From positions 558,001 through 622,000 of the forward strand of contig CP077641.1 of NCBI GenBank assembly GCA_019056435.1: 64,000 nt of DNA, read 5' to 3'. Of this stretch, positions 1 through 10,366 are shown piece after piece; positions within the stretch are counted from its first letter, which is position 1, and every line of letters starts with the position of its first letter. The notes beneath the pieces are model-generated. The model saw nothing but the letters and a program-made list of their open reading frames with translations. It made no database searches and was not told the origin of the DNA. The DNA comes from Stutzerimonas stutzeri (lineage in GTDB: Bacteria; Pseudomonadota; Gammaproteobacteria; Pseudomonadales; Pseudomonadaceae). The position numbers were made by a program, and so were the translations under genes.

Positions 1-97
1 CGCTTTTGTCGTCGCCCCTTGCCCCGCCTGCTAAAATGCGCGCCTTTTCGCTTCCAGCTTCAAGCTTCAGGCTTCGAGCTGCCCCTTGGAGCTTTCG
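1..97. other. Leader region upstream of rsmA
   Basis: No gene is supported here. A TAAAAT box at 32-37 could be a -10 element for rsmA, but no -35 sits at good spacing. From 49 to 80 the sequence is built of short repeated blocks (cttccagcttcaagc followed by related copies). These blocks reappear as one arm of an inverted repeat downstream of prkA at 4638-4689. In other Pseudomonas the upstream gene is pdxA; its end is not in this window. Confidence 0.4.
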
Positions 98-892
98 ATG
101 TCCGATTACCAACACCGTGCGCGCAAGCGCTTCGGCCAGAATTTTCTTCACGACGCCGGGGTGATCCACCGCATCCTGCGCGCCATCCACGCCAAACCCG
201 GCGAACGGCTCGTGGAGATCGGCCCCGGCCAGGGTGCCTTGACCGAAGGCCTTCTCGACAGCGGTGCGCACCTGGATGTAGTCGAGCTGGACCTGGACCT
301 CATCCCGATCCTCCAGAACAAATTCGCGGAGCGCGACAACTTCGCCCTCAACCAGGGCGATGCGCTGAAGTTCGACTTTCGGCAGCTTTGCAGCGAGCCA
401 CGCACTCTGCGCATCGTCGGCAACCTGCCCTACAACATTTCCACGCCGCTGATCTTCCACCTGCTCGACCACGCCGAGCTGATCCGCGACATGCATTTCA
501 TGCTGCAGAAAGAAGTGGTGGAGCGGTTGGCCGCCGAGCCAGGCGGTGGCGACTGGGGACGGCTGTCGATCATGGTTCAGTACCACTGCCGGGTCGAGCA
601 CCTGTTCAACGTTGGGCCCGGTGCGTTCAACCCGGCCCCCAAGGTCGATTCGGCAATCGTGCGCCTGGTACCGCATGAGGTGCTGCCACATCGGGCTCAG
701 GATCCGCGCCAGCTGGAAATCCTGGTCCGCCAGGCCTTCAACCAACGTCGCAAGACGCTGCGCAACACCCTGAAGGGCCTGCTTGACGCCGACGCCATTG
801 CCGCGGCAGGCGTCGATGGCAGCCTGCGGCCGGAACAGTTGGACCTGGCCGCGTTCGTAAGATTGTCCGACCAGCTTTCCGCGCGCGGCTGA
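98..892 (+). CDS. rsmA: 16S rRNA dimethyladenosine transferase RsmA (KsgA)
   Basis: Dimethylates two adjacent adenosines (A1518/A1519, E. coli numbering) in the 3' hairpin of 16S rRNA during late 30S assembly, using S-adenosylmethionine. The 264-residue length is typical. The conserved start MSDYQHRARKRFGQNFLHD, SAM motif I (GPGQG, residues 42-46) and catalytic motif NLPY (109-112) are all present. I chose ATG at 98, with GGA at 88-90 as ribosome binding site, over an in-frame TTG at 86 because family members begin MSDY. It heads the rsmA-apaG-apaH-glpE run. Confidence 0.97.
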   Translation: MSDYQHRARKRFGQNFLHDAGVIHRILRAIHAKPGERLVEIGPGQGALTEGLLDSGAHLDVVELDLDLIPILQNKFAERDNFALNQGDALKFDFRQLCSEPRTLRIVGNLPYNISTPLIFHLLDHAELIRDMHFMLQKEVVERLAAEPGGGDWGRLSIMVQYHCRVEHLFNVGPGAFNPAPKVDSAIVRLVPHEVLPHRAQDPRQLEILVRQAFNQRRKTLRNTLKGLLDADAIAAAGVDGSLRPEQLDLAAFVRLSDQLSARG

Positions 893-919
893 AGGCGTAA
901 CACCGAGCAGGAGCAACGA

Positions 920-1300
920 ATGTCAGATGACCGTTACAGGATCGATGTCAGCGTCAGTCCCGAATACCTGGCGGCGCAGTCGCAGCCTGAACAAAACCGC
1001 TATGCCTTTGCCTACACCATAACCATTGAAAACAATGGTCAGCTCACCGCACAGCTGCTGTCCCGTCATTGGATCATCACTGACGGAGACGGTCAGGTGC
1101 AGGAAGTGCGCGGCCCCGGCGTGGTTGGCGAGCAGCCCGTGATCGCACCTGGCCACCGCCATATCTATACCAGCGGCACGCTGATGGCCTCGCGCGTCGG
1201 AACCATGCAGGGCAGCTACCAGATGCTGGCCGAGGACGGCCATACCTTCGACGCCGAGATCGCGCCCTTCCGGCTGGCCGTACCCGGAGCCTTGCATTGA
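920..1300 (+). CDS. apaG: ApaG domain protein
   Basis: A 126-residue single-domain ApaG protein (fibronectin-III-like beta sandwich), historically linked to Co2+/Mg2+ resistance; its biochemical role is not settled. The full length matches the family, including the [14 protein letters not shown] loop that resembles a nucleotide-binding glycine loop and the 'Y.SG..M.G..G.MQG.Y.M' core. It lies 27 bp after rsmA with an AGGAGC ribosome binding site. Its stop codon overlaps the start of apaH, which indicates translational coupling. Confidence 0.95.
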   Translation: MSDDRYRIDVSVSPEYLAAQSQPEQNRYAFAYTITIENNGQLTAQLLSRHWIITDGDGQVQEVRGPGVVGEQPVIAPGHRHIYTSGTLMASRVGTMQGSYQMLAEDGHTFDAEIAPFRLAVPGALH

Positions 1301-2118
1301 CTACCTACGCTGTCGGCGACCTCCAGGGTTGCCTCGAACCGCTGAAGTGCCTGCTCGACCGCGTCGACTTCAGTCCCTCCCGCGACTGCCTCTGGCTGGC
1401 CGGTGATCTGGTCAACCGCGGCCCGCAATCGCTCGAAGCCTTGCGATTCGCGCGTGACCTGGGCACGTCCGGCGTCACCGTGCTCGGCAATCACGATCTG
1501 CACCTGCTCGCCGTGGCGCACAACATCGAGCGGCTGAAGAAAAACGACACCCTTCAACCCATCCTCGATGCCCCCGACCGGGCGGACCTGATCGACTGGC
1601 TTCGCCAGCAGAAACTGGTCCATCACGATGCCGACCGCGAGACCACCATGGTGCATGCAGGCATTCCACCGCAGTGGTCATTGAACAAGGCCCTGCGGCG
1701 CGCAGCCGAAGTCGAGGAGGTGTTGCGCGACGATGCCAGGCTGCTGCCCTTTCTCGACGGCATGTACGGCAACCAGCCAGCGAAATGGAACAAGGAGCTC
1801 AGGGGCATTCCGCGGCTGCGGTTGATCACCAACTATTTCACCCGCATGCGCTTCTGCAAGGCCGACGGGACGCTGGATCTCGAAGCCAAGGAAGGGCTCG
1901 ACAGCGCACCGGCGGGCTTTGCGCCCTGGTTCAGTCATGCGAACCGCAAGATGCGCGGATGCCGGATCCTCTTCGGCCACTGGGCTGCGCTCGAAGGGCG
2001 CTGCGACGAACCCAACGTCTTCGCGCTGGACACCGGTTGTGTCTGGGGCAATAGCATGACGCTGATGAATCTGGACAACGACGAACTGCACCACTGCGAT
2101 TGCGAGCCCCAGCCATGA
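1297..2118 (+). CDS. apaH: Symmetrical bis(5'-nucleosyl)-tetraphosphatase ApaH
   Basis: Hydrolyses Ap4A symmetrically to two ADP and also acts on Np4A caps of RNA. It is a calcineurin-type metallophosphatase: GDLQGC near residues 7-12, GDLVNRGP near 35, GNHDLH near 64 and VHAGIPPQW carry the metal ligands. The start is a TTG at 1297 inside the apaG stop region, giving [12 protein letters not shown], which aligns with the normal N-terminus; length 273 residues is normal. Its stop overlaps the glpE ATG (ATGA at 2115-2118). Confidence 0.95.
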   Translation: MTTYAVGDLQGCLEPLKCLLDRVDFSPSRDCLWLAGDLVNRGPQSLEALRFARDLGTSGVTVLGNHDLHLLAVAHNIERLKKNDTLQPILDAPDRADLIDWLRQQKLVHHDADRETTMVHAGIPPQWSLNKALRRAAEVEEVLRDDARLLPFLDGMYGNQPAKWNKELRGIPRLRLITNYFTRMRFCKADGTLDLEAKEGLDSAPAGFAPWFSHANRKMRGCRILFGHWAALEGRCDEPNVFALDTGCVWGNSMTLMNLDNDELHHCDCEPQP

Positions 2119-2443
2119 CCGATTTCAAACGCATCTCCCCGAACAGGCCCAGGCATTGCGCAGCCAAGGCGGCGTCGTGGTCGATATCCGCGACACTCAT
2201 AGCTATGCAAACGGTCATATCGCCGGATCGTCCCACCTGGACAACCACTCCCTGCCCGACTTCATCGCCGCTGCCGATCTGGACCAGCCCCTGATCGTGA
2301 CCTGCTACCACGGCCATTCGAGCCAGAGTGCAGCCGCCTACCTGGCCCACCAGGGGTTTTCGGACGTCTACAGCCTCGACGGCGGTTTCGAACTCTGGCG
2401 GCAAACCTACCCCGACCAGGTCGAGACGGGCGAACCCACGTAA
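2115..2443 (+). CDS. glpE: Thiosulfate sulfurtransferase GlpE (rhodanese), frame broken near codon 9
   Basis: A single-domain rhodanese that transfers sulfur from thiosulfate to cyanide or dithiols. The active-site loop CYHGHSSQS with catalytic Cys is intact, followed by the '[15 protein letters not shown]' region. The expected N-terminus MTDFKRISP is read from ATG 2115, but the rest ([18 protein letters not shown]...) is in another frame. One base is missing at the C run 2137-2140. As read, only an internal TTG at 2156 would give a protein. I regard this as a probable base-calling error because many genes in the window show the same type of break. Confidence 0.88.
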
Positions 2444-2548
2444 AAATTTTTCCCGCGCAAGGCCGCGAAACCCGTGGCCTTACAGCACCCTCCCGACGAA
2501 ACGCAGCGGTTATCGCGCGTCCTTTCCCTTGAATTTGCTGAATCCGAA

Positions 2549-2555
2549 CTATCCT
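2549..2555 (+). promoter_or_regulatory. Possible sigma-S-like -10 element upstream of prkA
   Basis: The heptamer CTATCCT resembles the CTATACT -10 box preferred by RpoS. It lies about 160 bp before prkA in the 270-bp gap that follows glpE. yeaG/yeaH homologues in enterobacteria are RpoS-dependent. The assignment here is inference from position and sequence only. Confidence 0.25.
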
Positions 2556-2712
2556 TGAGTTCAGGCCATCCAAACAAATGGAAGCCGCTTTCGGCTAGAG
2601 GCCTCAGGTTTCGACCATTAGGTGTTCGGGGGGACTCCAAGGGCCGATAGTCGGCCGGTACCTGAATGCCTGATGACAACACCGGCTCCGAGCATCGTCC
2701 GAGGTGAAGTCA

Positions 2713-4635
2713 ATGAGCATTTTCAGCCATTTCCAGCAACGATTCGAAGCGACCCGCCAGGAAGAATATTCGCTTCAGGAATATCTCGATCTGTGCAAGG
2801 AAGACCGGAGCACCTACGCCACCGCCGCGGAGCGCCTGCTGATGGCGATTGGTGAACCGGAACTGGTGGACACTTCCGCCGATCCACGCCTGTCGCGCAT
2901 CTTTTCCAACAAGGTGATCCGTCGCTACCCGGCGTTCGAGGATTTCCACGGCATGGAAGACTGCATCGACCAGATCGTGTCGTACTTCCGTCACGCCGCG
3001 CAGGGGCTGGAAGAGAAGAAACAGATCCTCTATCTGCTCGGCCCGGTAGGCGGCGGCAAGTCATCCCTGGCCGAAAAGCTCAAGCAATTGATGGAGAAGG
3101 TGCCCTTCTACGCCATCAAGGGCTCGCCGGTATTCGAATCGCCCCTCGGGCTGTTCAATCCTGCAGAGGACGCCGACATCCTCGAGGAAGACTACGGCAT
3201 CCCGCGCCGCTACCTCACCTCGATCATGTCACCCTGGGCCACCAAGCGCCTGCAGGAATTCGGCGGCGATATCAGCCAATTCCGCGTGGTCAAGCTCTAC
3301 CCCTCGATCCTCAACCAGATCGCCGTCGCCAAGACCGAACCGGGAGACGAGAACAACCAGGACATTTCCGCGCTGGTCGGCAAGGTGGATATCCGCAAGC
3401 TGGAGGAATTCCCGCAGAACGATGCCGATGCCTACAGCTACTCGGGCGCGCTGTGCCGGGCCAACCAGGGCCTGATGGAATTCGTCGAGATGTTCAAGGC
3501 ACCGATCAAGGTCCTGCATCCGCTGCTGACGGCGACCCAGGAGGGCAACTACAACAGTACCGAGGGCCTGGGCGCGATTCCCTACAGCGGCATCCTGCTG
3601 GCGCACTCGAACGAGTCGGAGTGGCACAGCTTCCGCAACAACAAGAACAACGAGGCGTTCATCGACCGCATCTACATCGTCAAGGTGCCCTACTGCCTGC
3701 GCGTCTCGGACGAAATCAAGATCTATGACAAGTTGCTGGCCAACAGCTCGCTGGCCAAGGCGCACTGCGCACCGGACACGCTGAAGATGCTGGCGCAGTT
3801 CTCCGTACTCAGCCGTCTGAAGGAACCGGAAAACTCGAATATCTACTCGAAGATGCGCGTGTATGACGGCGAAAACCTCAAGGATACCGATCCCAAGGCC
3901 AAGTCGATTCAGGAATACCGCGACACCGCCGGTGTCGACGAAGGCATGAACGGTCTATCCACTCGTTTCGCCTTCAAGATTCTGTCCAAGGTCTTCAACT
4001 TCGACCCGCACGAGATCGCGGCGAACCCGGTGCACCTGCTCTACGTCCTGGAGCAGCAGATCGAGCAGGAACAGTTCCCGGCCGAGGTGCGCGAGCGCTA
4101 CCTGCGCTTCATCAAGGAGTACCTGGCGCCGCGCTACATCGAGTTCATCGGCAAGGAGATCCAGACTGCCTACCTCGAGTCCTACAGCGAGTACGGGCAG
4201 AACATCTTCGACCGCTACGTGCTGTATGCGGATTTCTGGATTCAGGATCAGGAATACCGCGATCCGGAAACCGGCGAGATCCTCAATCGCGTGGCGCTCA
4301 ACGAGGAACTGGAAAAGATCGAGAAGCCGGCCGGCATCAGCAATCCGAAGGACTTCCGCAACGAGATCGTCAACTTCGTGCTGCGCGCGCGGGCCAACAA
4401 CAACGGCAAGAATCCATCGTGGCTGTCCTACGAGAAGCTGCGCGTAGTGATCGAGAAAAAGATGTTCTCCAACACCGAGGACCTGCTGCCAGTCATCAGC
4501 TTCAACGCCAAGGCGAGCAAGGAAGACCAGAAGAAGCACAACGATTTCGTCGTGCGCATGGTCGAGCGTGGCTACACCGAGAAGCAGGTTCGCCTGCTGT
4601 CAGAATGGTATCTGCGGGTGCGTAAATCGCAGTAA
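2713..4635 (+). CDS. prkA: PrkA (YeaG) family serine protein kinase
   Basis: A 640-residue AAA+-like protein kinase of the PrkA/YeaG family, linked to nitrogen and stationary-phase stress in enterobacteria. The Walker A motif GPVGGGKSS is at residues 110-118, and the C-terminal half carries the PrkA-specific domain. ATG 2713 is chosen over an in-frame GTG at 2704 because the family begins MSIFSHF. It is followed by the DUF444 protein and SpoVR, the usual conserved trio, separated from the next gene by an 80-bp gap with an inverted repeat. Confidence 0.95.
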   Translation: MSIFSHFQQRFEATRQEEYSLQEYLDLCKEDRSTYATAAERLLMAIGEPELVDTSADPRLSRIFSNKVIRRYPAFEDFHGMEDCIDQIVSYFRHAAQGLEEKKQILYLLGPVGGGKSSLAEKLKQLMEKVPFYAIKGSPVFESPLGLFNPAEDADILEEDYGIPRRYLTSIMSPWATKRLQEFGGDISQFRVVKLYPSILNQIAVAKTEPGDENNQDISALVGKVDIRKLEEFPQNDADAYSYSGALCRANQGLMEFVEMFKAPIKVLHPLLTATQEGNYNSTEGLGAIPYSGILLAHSNESEWHSFRNNKNNEAFIDRIYIVKVPYCLRVSDEIKIYDKLLANSSLAKAHCAPDTLKMLAQFSVLSRLKEPENSNIYSKMRVYDGENLKDTDPKAKSIQEYRDTAGVDEGMNGLSTRFAFKILSKVFNFDPHEIAANPVHLLYVLEQQIEQEQFPAEVRERYLRFIKEYLAPRYIEFIGKEIQTAYLESYSEYGQNIFDRYVLYADFWIQDQEYRDPETGEILNRVALNEELEKIEKPAGISNPKDFRNEIVNFVLRARANNNGKNPSWLSYEKLRVVIEKKMFSNTEDLLPVISFNAKASKEDQKKHNDFVVRMVERGYTEKQVRLLSEWYLRVRKSQ

Positions 4636-4637
4636 GT

Positions 4638-4689
4638 GGCTGGAAGCCTGAAGCTGGAAGCATCGCGGCGCGCTTCCAGCTTCAAGCCT
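4638..4689. repeat. REP-like inverted repeat between prkA and the DUF444 gene
   Basis: Arms of the type ctgaagctggaagc and gcttccagcttcaa flank a short GC-rich loop, so the region can form a long hairpin. The same block words occur at 49-80 upstream of rsmA. Dispersed short palindromes of this kind are common in Pseudomonas intergenic DNA. Lacking a T-run, it is more likely an RNA-stabilising or attenuating hairpin than a full terminator. Confidence 0.55.
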
Positions 4690-4716
4690 ATGGTTTCAGC
4701 CAAGCCCGGAGGGCCT

Positions 4717-5988
4717 ATGAGCTACGTGATTGATCGTCGCCTGAATGGCAAGAACAAGAGCACCGTGAACCGCCAGCGTTTCCTGCAGCGGTACCGTGGG
4801 CATATCAAGAAGGCGGTGGAGGAAGCCGTCGGCCGGCGCTCCATCACCGACATGGAGCATGGCGAGCAGATCAGCATTCCCGGCCGCGACATCGATGAGC
4901 CGGTGCTGCACCACGGCCGCGGCGGCCGCCAGACCATCGTCCATCCGGGCAACAAGGAGTTCGTTGCCGGCGAACGCATCCCCAGACCGCAGGGCGGCGG
5001 CGGTGGCCAGGGCGCCGGCCAGGCCAGCAACAGCGGCGACGGCATGGACGACTTCGTCTTCCAGATCACCCAGGAAGAATTCCTCGATTTCATGTTCGAG
5101 GACCTGGAGCTGCCCAATCTGGTCAAGCGTCACCTGACCGGCACCGATACCTTCAAAACCGTGCGGGCCGGCATCAGCAACGAGGGCAACCCGTCGCGCA
5201 TCAACATCGTGCGCACTCTGCGCTCGGCCCATGCCAGACGCATTGCGCTGTCTGGCAGCAGCCGTGCACAACTGCGCACACTGAAGGCAGAGCTGGAGCG
5301 ACTGCGTCTTGAGGAGCCGAACAACTTCGGCGACATCAAGGCCACCGAGGAGGAGATCGAACGGCTGAAGGCGCGCATCAAACGCGTGCCATTCCTCGAC
5401 ACCTTCGATCTGAAATACAACCTGCTGGTCAAGCATCCCAACCCCAGCTCCAAGGCGGTGATGTTCTGCCTGATGGACGTTTCCGGCTCCATGACCCAGG
5501 CCACCAAGGATATCGCCAAGCGTTTCTTCATCCTTTTGTACCTGTTCCTCAAGCGGAACTACGACAAGATCGAAGTGGTGTTCATCCGCCACCACACCAG
5601 CGCCAAGGAAGTCGACGAAGAAGAGTTCTTCTACTCGCGCGAAACCGGCGGCACCATCGTTTCCAGCGCGCTGAAGATGATGCAGGAGATCATGGCCGAG
5701 CGTTACCCGGTCAACGAGTGGAATATCTACGCGGCGCAGGCGTCCGACGGGGATAACTGGAACGACGATTCACCCATCTGCCGCGACATCCTGGTCAACC
5801 AGATCATGCCGTTCGTCCAATACTTCACCTATGTCGAAATCACGCCTCGCGAACACCAGGCCTTGTGGTACGAATACAACCAGGTAGCCGAAGCCTTCAG
5901 TGATTCGTTCGCGCAACAGCAACTGGTGACCGCAGGTGACATCTACCCGGTGTTCCGCGAACTCTTCCAGCGGCGCATGGCCAGCTGA
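4717..5988 (+). CDS. YeaH/YhbH family protein (DUF444, von Willebrand A-like)
   Basis: A 423-residue DUF444 protein, the usual genetic partner of PrkA. The N-terminal third is basic and glycine-rich ([10 protein letters not shown] linker near residue 100). The C-terminal part is a VWA-like domain with a MIDAS-type DVSGSM motif at residues 254-259. ATG 4717, preceded by CGGAGGG, gives the family start [15 protein letters not shown]. It sits between prkA and the SpoVR gene and is probably co-transcribed. Exact biochemical role is unknown. Confidence 0.93.
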   Translation: MSYVIDRRLNGKNKSTVNRQRFLQRYRGHIKKAVEEAVGRRSITDMEHGEQISIPGRDIDEPVLHHGRGGRQTIVHPGNKEFVAGERIPRPQGGGGGQGAGQASNSGDGMDDFVFQITQEEFLDFMFEDLELPNLVKRHLTGTDTFKTVRAGISNEGNPSRINIVRTLRSAHARRIALSGSSRAQLRTLKAELERLRLEEPNNFGDIKATEEEIERLKARIKRVPFLDTFDLKYNLLVKHPNPSSKAVMFCLMDVSGSMTQATKDIAKRFFILLYLFLKRNYDKIEVVFIRHHTSAKEVDEEEFFYSRETGGTIVSSALKMMQEIMAERYPVNEWNIYAAQASDGDNWNDDSPICRDILVNQIMPFVQYFTYVEITPREHQALWYEYNQVAEAFSDSFAQQQLVTAGDIYPVFRELFQRRMAS

Positions 5989-5998
5989 GGTAAGCAGC

Positions 5999-7552
5999 AT
6001 GAAACGACAGCCCATCTCCACCGGCTCGGAATGGACCTTCGACCTGATTCGCACCTACGACCGTGAGATCGGCCGCATCGCCGAGCGCTACGCCCTGGAC
6101 ACCTACCCCAACCAGATCGAGGTGATCACGGCCGAGCAGATGATGGACGCCTACGCCTCGGTCGGCATGCCGCTGGGCTACCACCACTGGTCCTACGGCA
6201 AGCATTTCCTCAGCACGGAGAAATCTTATTCGCGCGGCCAGATGGGGCTGGCGTACGAGATCGTGATCAATTCAGACCCCTGCATCGCCTATCTGATGGA
6301 GGAAAACACCATCACGATGCAGGCGCTGGTCATCGCCCACGCCAGCTACGGGCACAACAGCTTCTTCAAGGGCAACTACCTGTTTCGCACCTGGACCGAC
6401 GCCAGTTCGATCATCGATTACCTGGTGTTCGCCAAGCAGTACATCATGCAATGCGAGGAGCGCCACGGCATCGACGCCGTCGAGGACCTGCTCGACTCCT
6501 GCCACGCCCTGATGAACTACGGCGTCGACCGCTACAAGCGGCCCTACCCGATCTCCGCCGAAGAAGAACGGCGCCGGCAGAAGGACCGCGAGGAGCACCT
6601 GCAACGGCAGATCAATGACCTCTGGCGCACCATTCCCAAGGGCGCGGACAAGGGCGACGGCCAGGCCGACATGCAACGTTTCCCGGCAGAGCCGCAGGAA
6701 AACATCCTTTACTTCATCGAGAAGCACGCCCCGCTGCTCGAACCTTGGCAGCGCGAGATCGTGCGGATCGTGCGCAAGATCGCGCAGTATTTCTATCCGC
6801 AGCGTCAGACCCAGGTCATGAACGAGGGTTGGGCCACCTTCTGGCACTACACCTTGCTCAACGATCTCTACGACGAAGGGCTGGTCACCGACGGCTTCAT
6901 GATGGAGTTCCTCCAGTCGCACACCAGCGTGATCTACCAGCCGGGCTTCGACAGCCCCTATTACAGCGGCATCAATCCCTACACCCTCGGCTTCGCCATG
7001 TATCAGGACATCCGCCGGATCTGTGAGCACCCGACGGAGGAGGACAAGCGCTGGTTCCCGGACATCGCCGGCAGCGACTGGCTGACGACGGTGAAATTCG
7101 CCATGAACAACTTCAAGGACGAGAGCTTCATCCTGCAATTCCTCTCGCCCAAGGTGATCCGCGATCTGAAACTGTTCAGCATCCTCGACGACGACCGCAA
7201 GGACGAACTGCTGGTCCCGGCGATTCACGACGAGGGCGGCTATCGCACCATCCGCGAGCTGCTGGCGGCGCAGTACAACCTGGGCAATCGCGAGCCCAAC
7301 GTCCAGGTCTGGAGCGTGGACCGGCGCGGCGACCGTTCCCTCACGCTGCGCCACCAGCAGCACGACCGCAAACCGCTGGGCAACTCCACAGACGAGGTGT
7401 TGAAGCACCTGCACCGGCTCTGGGGATTCGATGTACACCTGCAATCGATGCAGGACGACAAAGTCGTGTCCACCCACCACATGCCGCCGCGGGTCGACTC
7501 CGAGCCGGAGGGCAAATTCGCCGGCATGAACCTGGCGCTTCCACCGATCTGA
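5999..7552 (+). CDS. SpoVR family protein (YcgB)
   Basis: A 517-residue SpoVR/YcgB protein. In Bacillus SpoVR is needed for spore cortex; in Gram-negative bacteria it is a stress-associated protein of unclear function encoded with PrkA and DUF444. The conserved N-terminus ([29 protein letters not shown]) and the [10 protein letters not shown] segment, with a metal-binding look, are present. ATG 5999 begins 11 bp after the previous stop with a weak AGGTAAG ribosome binding site, consistent with operon coupling. Confidence 0.93.
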   Translation: MKRQPISTGSEWTFDLIRTYDREIGRIAERYALDTYPNQIEVITAEQMMDAYASVGMPLGYHHWSYGKHFLSTEKSYSRGQMGLAYEIVINSDPCIAYLMEENTITMQALVIAHASYGHNSFFKGNYLFRTWTDASSIIDYLVFAKQYIMQCEERHGIDAVEDLLDSCHALMNYGVDRYKRPYPISAEEERRRQKDREEHLQRQINDLWRTIPKGADKGDGQADMQRFPAEPQENILYFIEKHAPLLEPWQREIVRIVRKIAQYFYPQRQTQVMNEGWATFWHYTLLNDLYDEGLVTDGFMMEFLQSHTSVIYQPGFDSPYYSGINPYTLGFAMYQDIRRICEHPTEEDKRWFPDIAGSDWLTTVKFAMNNFKDESFILQFLSPKVIRDLKLFSILDDDRKDELLVPAIHDEGGYRTIRELLAAQYNLGNREPNVQVWSVDRRGDRSLTLRHQQHDRKPLGNSTDEVLKHLHRLWGFDVHLQSMQDDKVVSTHHMPPRVDSEPEGKFAGMNLALPPI

Positions 7553-7637
7553 AGCGCCGGGCAGCGGAGCGACTGAATCACCTCCACTGTTCGCCTTACG
7601 GGGCCCATCGTTTATCCTCCGCGCCAACGGAGGACAC

Positions 7638-8813
7638 ATGCGGATCTATAAAGTAGGCGGCGCAGTACGCGACAGGCTCCTGGGACGCCCCGTCACCGAG
7701 GTCGACTGGGTCGTTGTGGGCGCTCGTGCAGAGGAGATGCAAGAAAAGGGTTATCGGCCCGTAGGCGCCGACTTTCCGGTGTTCCTGCATCCGCAGACCG
7801 GCGAGGAATATGCGCTGGCTCGCACCGAGCGCAAGAGCGGGCGCGGCTATGGCGGCTTTACCTTCTACGCCAGTCCCGACGTGACGCTCGAAGAAGACCT
7901 GACCCGGCGCGACCTGACCATCAATGCCATGGCCGAGGACGAGCACGGCCAGGTGATCGACCCCTACGGCGGGCAGGCCGATCTCGCCGCGCGTCTGCTC
8001 CGCCATGTTTCCCCTGCATTCGCCGAAGATCCGCTACGCGTGCTGCGCGTAGCCCGCTTCGCCGCGCGCTATGCCGAGCTGGGCTTTCGCGTCGCCGACG
8101 AAACCATGGCGCTCATGAGGCAACTGGCTCGCTCCGGCGAACTGCAGGCACTGACCCCGGAACGGAGCTGGAAAGAGATTTCGCGCGCGCTGATGGAGCC
8201 TCGCCCGGATGTGTTCATTCAGATGCTGCGTGACTGTGGCGCACTGGCTGAACTCTTTCCGCCGCTGGACGCGCTCTTTGACAACGATCGAGCCGGCACC
8301 ACGCCGGGCATGCTCGCAACGCTGCGCCAGTGCGCCGATCATGATCAGCCGCTACCGGTCCGGTGGGCCTGCCTGCTGCACCCACTCGGAGAAGCGGACC
8401 CGCAGAGCGAGAGGCCAGGCCAAGCCATCGAGGAGCTCAACCAGCGCGTCAAGGCGCCGCGCGACTGCCAGGAGCTGGCGTTGCTGGTGGGCCACTTTCA
8501 GCATGCGGCACGGAAACCTGCCGCGCTGGCACCTGAAGCCCTGTTTGATCTGCTCCAGCACTTCGACATCTATCGCCGCCCCGAGCGCTTCGAGCAGTTT
8601 CTAGCGGCATGCGACATGATCGCCCGCGGACGCTTCGCCCATGAAGGCCTCAACCCGGCGACGGTCTATCTACGTGACGCCGCCGACGCGGCCCGCGCCG
8701 TCCAGGTTAAGCCACTGATGGAAGAAGGGTTGAAAGGCGCGGCGCTGGGTGCTGCACTCAAGCGCGCACGCCTCGAAGCCATTGGCCGATTCCAGGCCGA
8801 TAGAGCCCTCTGA
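7638..8813 (+). CDS. cca: CCA-adding tRNA nucleotidyltransferase
   Basis: Adds or repairs the 3' CCA of tRNAs using CTP and ATP. It is a class II enzyme: GGAVRD at residues 7-12, the carboxylate motif E21-x-D23 followed by WVVVG, and [10 protein letters not shown] are all visible. Length is 391 residues. The C-terminal HD phosphohydrolase motif found in E. coli Cca is not evident; the matching place reads CLLHPLG, so this form probably lacks phosphatase activity, as in other pseudomonads. A strong GGAGG precedes the ATG. Confidence 0.95.
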   Translation: MRIYKVGGAVRDRLLGRPVTEVDWVVVGARAEEMQEKGYRPVGADFPVFLHPQTGEEYALARTERKSGRGYGGFTFYASPDVTLEEDLTRRDLTINAMAEDEHGQVIDPYGGQADLAARLLRHVSPAFAEDPLRVLRVARFAARYAELGFRVADETMALMRQLARSGELQALTPERSWKEISRALMEPRPDVFIQMLRDCGALAELFPPLDALFDNDRAGTTPGMLATLRQCADHDQPLPVRWACLLHPLGEADPQSERPGQAIEELNQRVKAPRDCQELALLVGHFQHAARKPAALAPEALFDLLQHFDIYRRPERFEQFLAACDMIARGRFAHEGLNPATVYLRDAADAARAVQVKPLMEEGLKGAALGAALKRARLEAIGRFQADRAL

Positions 8814-8824
8814 CACGCGGCGGC

Positions 8825-9370
8825 TCAGGCCGTTGACGGGGGCGGAAAGGCCTCGATCAGCGAGGCCGGCGTCAGCTCCCCTTCTCGCCAGCGAAACCTG
8901 ACAGGCCAGAGGCGCTGGTCGATCGCTGCGGCCCGCCACAGATCCCCGAAAGACTGCCCTGAACGCGGCTCGCGACGTCCGGGCTCGAGCAGCGCCAGCG
9001 GCCAGAGCACGAAGGCGTTCATCAATATTTCCGGGCGCGGCAGCTCCAGGCCATGAAAGTTACCCACCTGGTCGCCGTACATGAGCACATCAATGTCCAG
9101 CGGCAGCCCCTTGCGCTCGGGGGCATAACGGCCGTTATCCGCCTCGATGAACTTGAGCCGTCGGTCCAATTCCATCAACGGCAGCTCGGTCACGCCGGCG
9201 ACGACCAGGTTGTAGAAGTTGTCGCCCTTGTAACCCACCGCCAGGCTTTCGAAGACCGGCGAGCAGCGCATCTCCTCAAGCAGGTCAGCCAGCGCATCCA
9301 GCCCAGCGGTCAGGTTGTGCTCGCGCCGGGCATTGCTGCCCAGACCGAGCAATACGGGAGTCAGAGACAT
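8825..9370 (-). CDS. folK: 2-amino-4-hydroxy-6-hydroxymethyldihydropteridine pyrophosphokinase
   Basis: Transfers pyrophosphate from ATP to 6-hydroxymethyl-dihydropterin in folate synthesis. GLGSN near residue 9 and the [11 protein letters not shown] metal/ATP motif near residue 90 are diagnostic, as is the '[16 protein letters not shown]' segment. Length 181 residues. Its start overlaps the end of folB (9361), so the two consecutive folate steps are translationally coupled on the minus strand, convergent with cca. Confidence 0.93.
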   Translation of the reverse strand: MSLTPVLLGLGSNARREHNLTAGLDALADLLEEMRCSPVFESLAVGYKGDNFYNLVVAGVTELPLMELDRRLKFIEADNGRYAPERKGLPLDIDVLMYGDQVGNFHGLELPRPEILMNAFVLWPLALLEPGRREPRSGQSFGDLWRAAAIDQRLWPVRFRWREGELTPASLIEAFPPPSTA

Positions 9371-9714
9371 CCGCGTTCGATCTCCACGCCGAGCGCCGAC
9401 GCCCGGGTATTCACGCCCGGCTTGGTCACCCGCAGGCGCAGCCAGGGAATACCGAAGTCCTTCATCAGCGTGCTCGCCAGCCGCTCGGCAAAGGTCTCCA
9501 CGAGCTCGAAGCGAGACGATGCGGCAAAGCGATCGATAGCCTGGGTGACGGCCGCATAGTCCAGCGCCTTGGCCAGGTCGTCACCCGCCGCGGCGGGACG
9601 AATGTCCCAGCCCAGAGTCAGATCCAGACGCAGGCACTGCCGAATGCCGCGCTCCCAGTCATAGGCGCCGATCAGCGTATCCACTTCCAGCCCTTCGATG
9701 AAAACCCTATCCAC
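9361..9714 (-). CDS. folB: Dihydroneopterin aldolase
   Basis: Converts 7,8-dihydroneopterin to 6-hydroxymethyl-dihydropterin plus glycolaldehyde. The 117-residue protein starts at a GTG (9714), giving [22 protein letters not shown], the standard FolB beginning; the open frame runs further upstream but that part is not FolB-like. The catalytic region [11 protein letters not shown] and the ETFAERLA segment are present. Divergent from plsY, and coupled to folK downstream. Confidence 0.93.
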   Translation of the reverse strand: MDRVFIEGLEVDTLIGAYDWERGIRQCLRLDLTLGWDIRPAAAGDDLAKALDYAAVTQAIDRFAASSRFELVETFAERLASTLMKDFGIPWLRLRVTKPGVNTRASALGVEIERGCL

Positions 9715-9789
9715 GCAACTTTCTCCCACCGCACGACAACGCATCGCGCGGCCGCTAGACTCAAGGGCTCGCCGCCCCGGATGGATGCC

Positions 9790-10359
9790 ATGTTCTGGCA
9801 ACTGACGCTGTTCGCCTATCTGCTTGGTTCACTGTCGTTCGCCATTGTACTCAGTCGTCTGACCGGCGCGCCTGATCCTCGCGCCAGCGGATCGGGAAAT
9901 CCCGGCGCCACCAACATGCTAAGGCTGGCGGGTAAGCGGTTGGCGATCGCCACGCTGCTCGGCGATGTCCTCAAGGGGTTGCTACCGATCCTGCTGGCCC
10001 GATGGCTCGGCCTGTCGATCGAAGAACAGGCCTGGATCGCCCTGGCCGCGGTGATCGGCCATCTCTACCCGCTGTTCTTTCGCTTTCGAGGCGGCAAGGG
10101 CGTCGCCACGGCGGCCGGTACGCTTCTTGGTCTCTATCCCCCAGCCGCCCTGCTGGCCATCGGCGCTTGGCTGGTCACGATCCGGCTGACCCGCACCAGC
10201 TCGCTCGCGGCGCTCGTCGCCTTGCCCCTCTGCCTGCCTCTGCTGGCGTGGCAACAACCCGCCGCCCTTGGGCCGATGGCGTTGCTGTCCTGCCTGATCG
10301 TCTGGCGCCACCGTAGCAACCTGCGCGACCTGCATGCCGGTCGAGAGCGACATTTCTGA
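9790..10359 (+). CDS. plsY: Glycerol-3-phosphate acyltransferase PlsY
   Basis: Integral inner-membrane enzyme that acylates glycerol-3-phosphate from acyl-phosphate, the first step of phosphatidate synthesis. About five hydrophobic helices. The three conserved loops are visible: [23 protein letters not shown] and a C-terminal [13 protein letters not shown]. Length is 189 residues from ATG 9790; an in-frame ATG at 9781 would add three residues. Divergent from folB, convergent with tsaD. Confidence 0.94.
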   Translation: MFWQLTLFAYLLGSLSFAIVLSRLTGAPDPRASGSGNPGATNMLRLAGKRLAIATLLGDVLKGLLPILLARWLGLSIEEQAWIALAAVIGHLYPLFFRFRGGKGVATAAGTLLGLYPPAALLAIGAWLVTIRLTRTSSLAALVALPLCLPLLAWQQPAALGPMALLSCLIVWRHRSNLRDLHAGRERHF

Positions 10360-10366
10360 ACCCGGA

